The notes below the pieces were generated by a model. It was not told the origin of the DNA. It made no database searches and saw nothing but the letters and a program-made list of their open reading frames with translations. Below are positions 19,525-27,017 of a DNA stretch of 34,592 nucleotides, in pieces; within the stretch, counting starts at the first letter, position 1; each line of letters opens with the position of its first letter. A program made the translations under genes and the position numbers. Source of the DNA: Bacteroidia bacterium (GTDB lineage: Bacteria > Bacteroidota > Bacteroidia > Bacteroidales > Prolixibacteraceae); contig JAPLDS010000029.1 in assembly GCA_026391295.1 (NCBI GenBank), forward strand, positions 58,345 through 92,936, in the 5' to 3' direction.

Positions 19525-20520
19525 CTATGAATAGGTATACAACTGAAGAACTACAATGGTTGTTGCAACTAAAATCCAAGTAAATACCTCCTTTAATATC
19601 GGTCTGGAATCAGAAAGTAGGTATTGAGCAATAAAATAAGAGACTGGAATGGTTAGCAAAGCGATGATCTCAATACTAATTGAAATCAAGGCAACTGCTG
19701 AAAGAAGCAACAATCCCAATATCCAATAACAAATCACAAAATATTTCCTTGAACTAACTTTAATACGTTGATAAACATCAACAACAGAGAAGCATCCTAT
19801 GGTTGTCAAGATAGCCACAACAGCTGTCATTAACAAGAAATAGGGGTGAAAGAGATACTCATTATGAGGAATCCAAAGCATCTTGATAAGCTCTGTCCAC
19901 ATCACCTGATGTGAGTTATTCATAAACGCATAGAACCACATAAATAGCCAAGGAACGCCAAAACCCAACACTGGAACAGCTAATAGTCGCCAGTTATCAT
20001 TCTTCTGCAGAACAAATATTGAGATCCAGACTAAAGGAAAGAGCACCACCACTGGAAGATAAAATAACGTTGCAATAGCCATGAAAAAAGCGGCATTGTA
20101 AGTATAGGTAATCTCCGCCTTCTTGTGAAATGTATCAAAAATAAAAAAGAGTGAAATAAGAACAAAAGTTGTAGCGATATGCACGGGAAGTAAGTTGTGC
20201 AGTACGCCCAAGGAAGAGACTGTAATCAAGTAAATTATACCTGGAAGGAACGATCGTTTTCGAAGAAATAAGAACATCGATCCAAGCTGGGCGATAAAAA
20301 GCGAATTAAGTATCACCAAACAAAATGCAATAAATACCTGCAAGAAATCAGATTGCTTAAGGGCATCGTAAACCAGATAATACAAAGGCATTGCACCGCA
20401 AGCCTGATGAAAATCTAAGACCCCTGGTGCCCTAAGACTACCCATCCAATAGACCAAGGCGATGAGTGGAATCAGAAGTGTACTAAATAGCGTATTACTT
20501 TTTAATATTCGTAATAGCAT
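19525..20520 (-). CDS. DUF6427-like multi-pass membrane protein
   Basis: A 331-residue inner-membrane protein with about nine hydrophobic segments and no soluble domain. The opening LLRILKSN, then a hydrophobic helix and the LRAPGVLDFH region, resemble the Bacteroidota family DUF6427, which often sits next to purD as here (12 bases downstream of it). Function is unknown. The layout faintly resembles multi-pass glycosyltransferase-like membrane proteins, but I see no catalytic motif. Confidence 0.65.
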   Translation of the reverse strand: MLLRILKSNTLFSTLLIPLIALVYWMGSLRAPGVLDFHQACGAMPLYYLVYDALKQSDFLQVFIAFCLVILNSLFIAQLGSMFLFLRKRSFLPGIIYLITVSSLGVLHNLLPVHIATTFVLISLFFIFDTFHKKAEITYTYNAAFFMAIATLFYLPVVVLFPLVWISIFVLQKNDNWRLLAVPVLGFGVPWLFMWFYAFMNNSHQVMWTELIKMLWIPHNEYLFHPYFLLMTAVVAILTTIGCFSVVDVYQRIKVSSRKYFVICYWILGLLLLSAVALISISIEIIALLTIPVSYFIAQYLLSDSRPILKEVFTWILVATTIVVLQLYTYS

Positions 20521-20532
20521 AGAAAAATATTT

Positions 20533-21801
20533 TTATAGATCAAAACCTAAGTCGGTTCGGTAATACTTATTCTTATACTTTATCGCAGCAGCATTTTTAT
20601 AGGAGAGCGCAAGTGCCTCATCCATATTTTTTCCCTTTGAACTTACCGCAATTACACGACCACCATTGGTCACAACTGCATCCCCAGAAAATGTAGTTCC
20701 TGAATGAAACAAGATACTGCCAGCAATACCATCTAAATTTGTGATCACATCGCCCTTTTCGTAATCACCAGGATATCCACCAGCCACAAGCATAACAGTT
20801 GCAGCGCTTGACGAGTCGATCTCCAATGTTCGACTAGCCAAATTGCCTTCTCCGACACCCTCAAATAAGTCAACTAGATCAGAGTTAATTCGAAGTATGA
20901 CAGCTTCTGTCTCTGGGTCACCCATTCGAACATTGTATTCAATAACGATAGGCTCATTGTTCACCCGAATCAAACCAAAGAATATAAATCCTTTGTAATC
21001 AATCCCATCTTTCTGCAATCCATTGACTGTTGGAATGATGATTCGCTCCTCCACCTTTTTCATAAATTCAGCATCCGCAAATGGAACTGGAGAGATGGCG
21101 CCCATACCTCCAGTATTCAATCCAGTATCGCCTTCACCAATTCGCTTGTAATCTTTTGCAACGGGTAAGATCTTGTAGTCATTGCCATCTGTCAATGCAA
21201 AAACAGAACATTCGATACCAGAAAGAAACTCTTCAATAACAACGGTAGCGCTTGCCTGACCAAACATACCACCAAGCATTTCTCGAATTGATTGTTCTGC
21301 TTCGTTCAGATCATCGATAATCAACACACCTTTGCCAGCAGCTAAACCATCGGCTTTTAAAACATAGGGCGCTGTCAAAGAGCGTAAAAACTGAATTCCC
21401 TCCTCTAAGTTCGCCTGGGTAACAGACAAGTAAGCAGCGGTTGGAACAGAATGACGAAACATAAACTGTTTAGCAAAATCTTTGCTCCCTTCTAGAATAG
21501 CTCCCTCACTTTTAGGACCAATAACAAAAACATCTTTAAGCTTCTCGTCATTGGCAAAGAAATCATGAATGCCTTCAACAAGCGGAACTTCGGGTCCAAC
21601 GACTACCATTTTAATTTGATGCTCCAAAACAAGTGTTCGCATCGACTGAAAATCAGTAACCGAGATTGGCACATTCGTTCCAAAATCGGCCGTTCCAGCA
21701 TTTCCTGGAGCTATAAATAGTTTATTAATTCTCGGACTTTGACTAATCTTCCATGCAAAAGCATGCTCTCTGCCTCCCGAGCCAACAATAAGTATGTTCA
21801 T
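20533..21801 (-). CDS. purD: Phosphoribosylamine--glycine ligase
   Basis: A 422-residue ATP-grasp enzyme (GAR synthetase) of purine synthesis. The N-terminus [18 protein letters not shown] is the family start, so ATG 21801 is preferred over an upstream ATG at 21909 that adds 36 unrelated residues. Other marks are [35 protein letters not shown] (ATP-binding), [12 protein letters not shown], and [14 protein letters not shown] (metal/ATP site). Length is typical and no gap is apparent. It leads a two-gene unit with the DUF6427-like gene. Confidence 0.95.
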   Translation of the reverse strand: MNILIVGSGGREHAFAWKISQSPRINKLFIAPGNAGTADFGTNVPISVTDFQSMRTLVLEHQIKMVVVGPEVPLVEGIHDFFANDEKLKDVFVIGPKSEGAILEGSKDFAKQFMFRHSVPTAAYLSVTQANLEEGIQFLRSLTAPYVLKADGLAAGKGVLIIDDLNEAEQSIREMLGGMFGQASATVVIEEFLSGIECSVFALTDGNDYKILPVAKDYKRIGEGDTGLNTGGMGAISPVPFADAEFMKKVEERIIIPTVNGLQKDGIDYKGFIFFGLIRVNNEPIVIEYNVRMGDPETEAVILRINSDLVDLFEGVGEGNLASRTLEIDSSSAATVMLVAGGYPGDYEKGDVITNLDGIAGSILFHSGTTFSGDAVVTNGGRVIAVSSKGKNMDEALALSYKNAAAIKYKNKYYRTDLGFDL

Positions 21802-21987
21802 TGTAAAAAATTGAAAACAAATTCTTAAACCTAAATCATTGAGATAAGGTATTTTGATCATTTTAAGCAGATCAAAATGCCTAAATATTTCATACTGCAA
21901 AATAAACAAAATTTTAGGCGATAATTCATTTTCAGTAAGGAATGTATATCTTCACACCATAACGATACTGAATTAACACGAAAGGGA

Positions 21988-22872
21988 ATGGACTCAAACT
22001 TAACTAGGCGGAACTTTCTTCAAAAAAGCTTTGCAGCTGGGGCTGGAATAGCTGCTCTAAACCCAATTGCAGCATGGGCGAAACCTAAGCATCCTGAGAT
22101 GAAATTAGGCTTAGTAACCTACCAATGGGCTAAAGACTGGGATCTCAAAACACTAATCGCAAATTGCGAAAAGACTGGCATCTTAGGTGTAGAGCTTCGT
22201 ACTGAGCATGCCCACAAAGTTGAAATTAATCTGAATGCCGATCAAAGAAGAGAAGTCAAGAAAATGTTTCACGATAGTACTGTCACCTGCCTAGGTTATG
22301 GATCTAATTTTGAATACCACAATCCAGACCCTATTAAACTTAGGTGGAATATCGATCAAACAAAAGAGTATATTAAACTTTGTAAAGATATTGGAGCCTC
22401 TGGGATAAAAGTTAAACCGAACGGTATTCCTGAAGGAGTAGCAAAAGAAAAAACCTTTGCTCAAATAGCCTCTTCGCTCAATGAAGTAGGTAAATATGCG
22501 CAAGATTTTGGACTAACTATCCGCGTTGAAGTGCATGGAAATAAATCGCAAGAACTCCCTAACATGAAAGCGATATTCGATCAGGTCAGCGAGAAGAATG
22601 TAAAGATGTGTTGGAATTGCAACGATCAGGATTTACTTGCGCCAGGATTAGATGCTAACTTTAATAGTGTGAAGAGATGGTTTGGAGATACGGTACATGT
22701 CCGCGAATTAAATATCGGAGACTACCCTTATTCCCAGTTATTCAAACTCTTTCATCAGATGCATTATGGAGGATGGATACTCATGGAGGCCCGAACTAAT
22801 CCAACTGATAAAGTGGCTGCATTAAAAGAACAATTAGAGGTTTTCAATCAATTAGTGGCTCAAACAAAATAG
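21988..22872 (+). CDS. Tat-exported sugar phosphate isomerase/epimerase-like TIM barrel
   Basis: A 294-residue protein with a twin-arginine signal (LTRRNFLQKSFAAGAGIAAL), then a xylose-isomerase-like barrel: MKLGLVTYQWAKDWDL in strand 1, GILGVELRTEHAH in strand 2, VEVHGNKSQELP at about residue 190 with probable metal ligands, and GGWILMEARTNP near the end. It is distinct from the Sec-exported barrel at 1251. Here no oxidoreductase partner is adjacent, and the gene stands alone 13 bases ahead of a protease-like gene. Its substrate is unknown, probably a periplasmic sugar derivative. Confidence 0.75.
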   Translation: MDSNLTRRNFLQKSFAAGAGIAALNPIAAWAKPKHPEMKLGLVTYQWAKDWDLKTLIANCEKTGILGVELRTEHAHKVEINLNADQRREVKKMFHDSTVTCLGYGSNFEYHNPDPIKLRWNIDQTKEYIKLCKDIGASGIKVKPNGIPEGVAKEKTFAQIASSLNEVGKYAQDFGLTIRVEVHGNKSQELPNMKAIFDQVSEKNVKMCWNCNDQDLLAPGLDANFNSVKRWFGDTVHVRELNIGDYPYSQLFKLFHQMHYGGWILMEARTNPTDKVAALKEQLEVFNQLVAQTK

Positions 22873-22885
22873 CACATTCTATATT

Positions 22886-23638
22886 TTGAAATTTTTAAAA
22901 CCAAGCAAAACAATTGAGCTAGAGACTATCGGCGAAGTATTGATTTCTCGAAATCGACGCTCAATGAATTTTCGAATATCCATTAAACCAGATGGCAAAG
23001 TGCGACTTACGATCCCATGGTTGGCTTCTTTTAGCAGCGGCGAGAACTTCTTAAAACAGCAGATTCAATGGATCACTGACACGAAAGCACGGTTAAGTCA
23101 AAGGCCCAAAGTCATACGATTAATTCAAGAAGGACATCAGTTTACAACTCCTAACTATACCTATTTAGTTCGCTCAGCAACAGTATTAAAACCCCGGATA
23201 CGCTATGTGAGAACAGAAGGAACTCTCTATTTTGAATTTCCCAATACACAGAAAATAGAGTCAGCAGAGATTCAGTTAAGCCTTAAGACGTTAATTGAAA
23301 AAATGCTTCGCACAGACGCCAAAAAATACCTGCCAAAACGAATAGAAGAGTTAGCTAAAGAGTATGGATACACGTATAATAAGATAACGATTAAGAACAA
23401 TATATCGAACTGGGGAAGTTGCTCTACGCGACAAAACATTAATCTGAATCTTCATCTGATGCGCTTAAATAGCCGGCTGATTGATTATGTAATTGTCCAC
23501 GAACTTGTGCATACGGTGATAAAAAACCATGGTCCTCAATTTAAAGCAACCATGCAAAATTACTTTCCAGACATCAAGGAGCTAGATGCTATATTGAAAA
23601 AAACCGGAACAGGCATAGGCTCAATTACGAAGATGTAA
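22886..23638 (+). CDS. YgjP-like (SprT/M48-type) metallopeptidase domain protein
   Basis: About 250 residues from a TTG at 22886; no ATG precedes the conserved N-terminal part. The sequence SRNRRSMNFRISIKPDGKVRLTIP is the usual YgjP-family opening, and the zinc motif HELVH near residue 208 sits in YVIVHELVHTVIKNHGPQF, where His and a downstream conserved NHGP follow the family pattern. NNISNWGSCSTRQNINLNL precedes it as in the family. No signal peptide, so probably cytoplasmic. Function in bacteria is poorly known. It runs convergently into the phosphate permease gene and overlaps it by 18 bases. Confidence 0.8.
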   Translation: MKFLKPSKTIELETIGEVLISRNRRSMNFRISIKPDGKVRLTIPWLASFSSGENFLKQQIQWITDTKARLSQRPKVIRLIQEGHQFTTPNYTYLVRSATVLKPRIRYVRTEGTLYFEFPNTQKIESAEIQLSLKTLIEKMLRTDAKKYLPKRIEELAKEYGYTYNKITIKNNISNWGSCSTRQNINLNLHLMRLNSRLIDYVIVHELVHTVIKNHGPQFKATMQNYFPDIKELDAILKKTGTGIGSITKM

Positions 23639-24670
23639 AAGACCTGCATGATCGGCTAGAACAGTCAATCCATAAGATAGTAAGAAGGCAAAAACTGGGG
23701 CAATAAACCAGATCAGCCAAAGCCGTTTTACCACTTTATTGGAGAACGTCTCTTTCCAACCCTTTTTAGAAACACTTAAAGCTAGAATAGCAAAAGTATT
23801 TAGTTGTACCAACGAGGTTGGAATTCCACGACTAATAGAAGCAGCAAGAAGCAATGTGGCAGTGATGACTGAGATTATCGATGCCTCAACTTTCCCAATT
23901 TCGGTTATTTCGGTGCCAGTCTTAACAATTAATTTCCTTCCAAAAATAGAGCTTCCGATACCAAATGATGGAGCAATAATTAAGGTCGCAAGGATCATGA
24001 TTAAAATAAAATTATTGCTCGTAGGGTTAATATGAAGCTCATTTGTAATCATTGAAGCAATAGGTCCAGAAGCATTTGCCACATTGTTTGACCCAATAGA
24101 AAAAGCAACATAACAACTGGTAATAATCACAACCCACCGGAAAAAAGATTGTCGCTTAAAGGTCTGAAAATAGCCCGGATACTTTACATCAAATCGCTTA
24201 ATAGACACATTTGCAATCAAATACATGACTCCAAATGATATAATAGGGAGAATGATCCAAGCCGGAATAATCTCTGTAAATAGCTTCGTGGAATTCAGTT
24301 GACCTAAATAATGCGCAGGAGCTGCCAAAGCCAATACGGTAGATTGTGATGTTGACTGAGGAACTCCAAGTAAATTGGCAAATAAGAGAGATAAACCGAC
24401 AGAAAATAAGATGATCGTCGTTAAAACATAATTCAAACTCTCAGCAGGTATTATCCCCTTTCCTAGGGTTATTGCGGTATTCTTGCCAGCCAATAAAGCT
24501 CCAGCAAGGACACACAAGCCAAAGAGGCCTGGGATTAAATCCCTTCGTAATATACCTGATCCGTAAGCAGTTGCAAAGGCCGGAGAGGTTCCACTTCCTC
24601 CCATATTAATAGCCAAAAACATGGCCACTAAAAAAGGCAAAAGCAATCCATTAAGCATTGGAGAAATCAT
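23621..24670 (-). CDS. PiT-family inorganic phosphate permease
   Basis: A 349-residue inner-membrane protein with about ten hydrophobic segments and the two internally related PiT halves. The first repeat reads INMGGSGTSPAFATAYGS and the second FSIGSNNVANASGPIASMI, where classical PiT has GANDxxN. The second repeat is close to this motif, while the first is diverged. LLGVPQSTSQSTVLAL is also typical. Symport of phosphate with protons or sodium is inferred from the family. The start at 24670 lies inside a 22-base inverted repeat; a second in-frame ATG is four codons later. Confidence 0.82.
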   Translation of the reverse strand: MISPMLNGLLLPFLVAMFLAINMGGSGTSPAFATAYGSGILRRDLIPGLFGLCVLAGALLAGKNTAITLGKGIIPAESLNYVLTTIILFSVGLSLLFANLLGVPQSTSQSTVLALAAPAHYLGQLNSTKLFTEIIPAWIILPIISFGVMYLIANVSIKRFDVKYPGYFQTFKRQSFFRWVVIITSCYVAFSIGSNNVANASGPIASMITNELHINPTSNNFILIMILATLIIAPSFGIGSSIFGRKLIVKTGTEITEIGKVEASIISVITATLLLAASISRGIPTSLVQLNTFAILALSVSKKGWKETFSNKVVKRLWLIWFIAPVFAFLLSYGLTVLADHAGLLHLRN

Positions 24671-24688
24671 AATTTTTCAAAATTATGA
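24667..24688. repeat. Inverted repeat over the PiT start codon
   Basis: TCATAATTTT-TC-AAAATTATGA, with perfect 10-bp arms and a 2-base spacer. It spans the ATG of the phosphate permease and could be a protein-binding site or an RNA hairpin that hides the start. It is AT-rich, so chance cannot be excluded. Confidence 0.4.
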
Positions 24689-24790
24689 TGCGAAGTTATA
24701 CAATTATGATTAATGATCTTATAAATTTTTATATCCTTGAAAAATGATATACTTTGGTGCAGCAAAATGAAACACCGAAACAACAAAAGA

Positions 24791-24811
24791 TTAGATTGTT
24801 TCATAATCTAA
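24791..24811. repeat. Inverted repeat upstream of the dGTPase gene
   Basis: TTAGATT and its complement AATCTAA separated by 7 bases, about 42 bases before the dGTPase start. Operator-like spacing; role unknown. Confidence 0.35.
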
Positions 24812-24816
24812 ATCAT

Positions 24817-24834
24817 TTCTCATTTAAATGAGAA
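24817..24834. repeat. 18-base perfect palindrome upstream of the dGTPase gene
   Basis: TTCTCATTTAAATGAGAA is a perfect palindrome ending 18 bases before ATG 24853. Such symmetry suits a dimeric repressor. Two symmetric elements in one short intergenic region make regulation plausible, though unproven. Confidence 0.4.
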
Positions 24835-24852
24835 TAAAAAATAGAGCTTAAC

Positions 24853-26199
24853 ATGGTAGAGTGGGATAAATTAATTACCGATTGCAGACTTGGCCTCGAA
24901 GAGAGAAATTCTCCCAAAGATGACGACATTCGTTCTATCTTTCAGCGCGACTATGATCGAATAATCTTCTCGTCACCTTTTCGTCGACTTCAAGACAAAA
25001 CGCAAGTATTCCCTTTACCAGGGAGTATATTTGTTCACAATAGACTCACCCATTCACTAGAGGTGGCTAGCGTAGGCCGATCGCTCGGAAACCTTGTCGC
25101 TGCGACATTAAAAAAATCTCAAAATTCAAGCTTAGATCCGAAGATTAGTGAGATTGGAGCCATTGTTTCAGCTGCTTGCTTAGCACATGATCTAGGAAAC
25201 CCACCCTTTGGACACTCGGGCGAATATGCCATTGCAGATTTTTTCAAAAGAGGAGGTGGATTAAAATATCAGAATGATTTAAAACCTGAACAATGGAGCG
25301 ACTTCACGTGCTTCGAGGGGAATGCAAATGCATTTCGAGTGCTAAGTCATCAATTTGAAGGGAAAAGAGAGGGTGGATTTGCCCTCACCTATAGCACCTT
25401 AGCAAGCGTTGTGAAATATCCTTTTGAATCGGCTTTGGCAGGAGGGAAACCAAAGTTTGGATTTTTTCAAAGTGAGAAAGATCTCTTCAGTAAGATTGCA
25501 ACCAAGTTAAATATGGTAAAACTATCTGATCATCCTTTGCACTATATGAGGCATCCATTGGTATATCTCGTTGAAGCAGCTGATGATATCTGCTACCAGA
25601 TTATGGATATTGAAGATGCGCACAAGCTTAAGATCTTAACATACGCAGAGACAGAGGTTTTATTTATGAACTTCTTCCATCCTATCGATGATGCTGCTAT
25701 CCTGGATAACATTGCTAAAAACCTCACCTTGGTGGGCGATGCCAACGAGCGAATAGCCTATTTCCGAGCGATGGTTATCGGCAAATTAACCCGAGAATGC
25801 GCTATTTTATTTAATGAAAAGCTAAAAGACTACAACAAAATAGAGCGTATTATTCCGCTATTCGACTTACTCCCAGAGCCATCAAAAAGTGCCATGGAAA
25901 AAGTAAGAGCCATTTCATTGGTTCAAATCTACAACGACAAAGCTGTGGTAGAGATTGAAATTGCAGGTTATAAAATACTTGGGACCCTGCTTGAAGCCTT
26001 CATTACGGCAAGCGTGGAACCAGAAAGCTTCTTATCAAAAAAATTATTATCCTTAATCCCGTCTCAGTATCAAAATGGGGATCAAACGATGTATGGCAAG
26101 ATTCAAATGGTTGTAGATTTCGTTTCAGGGATGACCGATCTATATGCGCTAAACCTCTATCGCAAGATCACCGGGATGGAACTTCCTGGCATCGCATAA
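24853..26199 (+). CDS. dgt: Deoxyguanosinetriphosphate triphosphohydrolase-like protein
   Basis: A 448-residue HD-domain dNTPase that cleaves dGTP (or other dNTPs) to the deoxynucleoside and triphosphate. Motifs: ERNSPKDDDIRSIFQRDYDRI, SSPFRRLQDKTQVFPL, metal histidine H67 in NRLTHSLEVASVGRSLG, the HD pair H112/D113 in HDLGNPPFGHSGE, and EAADDICYQIMDIEDA with the last metal ligand. Length is usual for this family. The second HD phosphohydrolase of the window, of a distinct subfamily from 14833. It lies 10 bases upstream of the acetolactate decarboxylase gene. Confidence 0.92.
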   Translation: MVEWDKLITDCRLGLEERNSPKDDDIRSIFQRDYDRIIFSSPFRRLQDKTQVFPLPGSIFVHNRLTHSLEVASVGRSLGNLVAATLKKSQNSSLDPKISEIGAIVSAACLAHDLGNPPFGHSGEYAIADFFKRGGGLKYQNDLKPEQWSDFTCFEGNANAFRVLSHQFEGKREGGFALTYSTLASVVKYPFESALAGGKPKFGFFQSEKDLFSKIATKLNMVKLSDHPLHYMRHPLVYLVEAADDICYQIMDIEDAHKLKILTYAETEVLFMNFFHPIDDAAILDNIAKNLTLVGDANERIAYFRAMVIGKLTRECAILFNEKLKDYNKIERIIPLFDLLPEPSKSAMEKVRAISLVQIYNDKAVVEIEIAGYKILGTLLEAFITASVEPESFLSKKLLSLIPSQYQNGDQTMYGKIQMVVDFVSGMTDLYALNLYRKITGMELPGIA

Positions 26200-26209
26200 T
26201 TAGATCGTA

Positions 26210-26998
26210 ATGAAAAAGATACTATCGATTGTTTTAATTCTCTTGGGTTGCTTTTGCAACTCAACGAAGGGTCAAAAAAGAGCTATTCCAGCTCATAAAA
26301 TTTTCCAATATTCTACCCTGAGTGCATTATTAGAAGGAGTTTATGATGGCGATCTTACCATTGGAGAATTGAGGAAACATGGAAACTTTGGCATGGGTAC
26401 TTTTAATGCTCTCAATGGTGAAATGATACTTCTTGATGGGAAATGTTATCAAGCGACTTCGGATGGAAAAATTCTTTCCGTACCTGATAGCACGCTTACT
26501 CCATTTGCTGTTGCACTCAACTTTTCTCCGGATACAATTATCAAGTTAAACCGCCGACTCTCCATGGCAGAACTCGATAAATACCTTGATCAACTTATCA
26601 CTAAGCCAAATCTAATATCTGTCTATCGCATAAGGGGAAGCTTCGATTCTATTTCAATCCGCAGCGTGCCGAAACAGTCCAAGCCTTACAAACGGCTAAT
26701 TGAGGCCTATAAGCAACAAGGGGTTTTTAACTTGACTAATTTAGACGGAACATTGATAGGATTTAAATTCCCATCGTATTTAAAAGAGGTAAACCTGGAT
26801 AATTACCATTTTCACTTTCTTTCGAACGATAAAACCAAAGGTGGTCATATCTTAAATTGCACCATTTCCATCGGCGAGATTGAAATTAAAACGGTCCAAA
26901 GCTATGAACTACACCTTCCTGACAATGCTGAGTTTAATGGGATAAAACTAGAGAACAAAAAGAGAGAGCTTCAACTTATTGAAGGGTCACGGAAATAG
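26210..26998 (+). CDS. budA: Exported alpha-acetolactate decarboxylase
   Basis: A 262-residue zinc enzyme that converts acetolactate to acetoin. Matches to the family: YSTLSALLEGVYDGDLTIGEL, HGNFGMGTFNALNGEMILLDG, the DGTLIGFKFPSY segment, and the zinc histidines in YHFHF...GGH near residues 200-213. Unusually for a fermentation enzyme, residues 1-21 form a signal peptide (KKILSIVLILLGCFCNSTKG); the LLGC element could also be a lipobox. Export is known for some members. No acetolactate synthase is nearby. It ends 19 bases before the convergent GH3 gene. Confidence 0.85.
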   Translation: MKKILSIVLILLGCFCNSTKGQKRAIPAHKIFQYSTLSALLEGVYDGDLTIGELRKHGNFGMGTFNALNGEMILLDGKCYQATSDGKILSVPDSTLTPFAVALNFSPDTIIKLNRRLSMAELDKYLDQLITKPNLISVYRIRGSFDSISIRSVPKQSKPYKRLIEAYKQQGVFNLTNLDGTLIGFKFPSYLKEVNLDNYHFHFLSNDKTKGGHILNCTISIGEIEIKTVQSYELHLPDNAEFNGIKLENKKRELQLIEGSRK

Positions 26999-27017
26999 TC
27001 AATTCGCGTAATTGCTC

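Noticed and set aside
24741-24760. Promoter-like TATACTTTG before the dGTPase gene
   Set aside because: The spacing inside the motif is one base off the TAnnTTTG consensus and there is no supporting -33 element.
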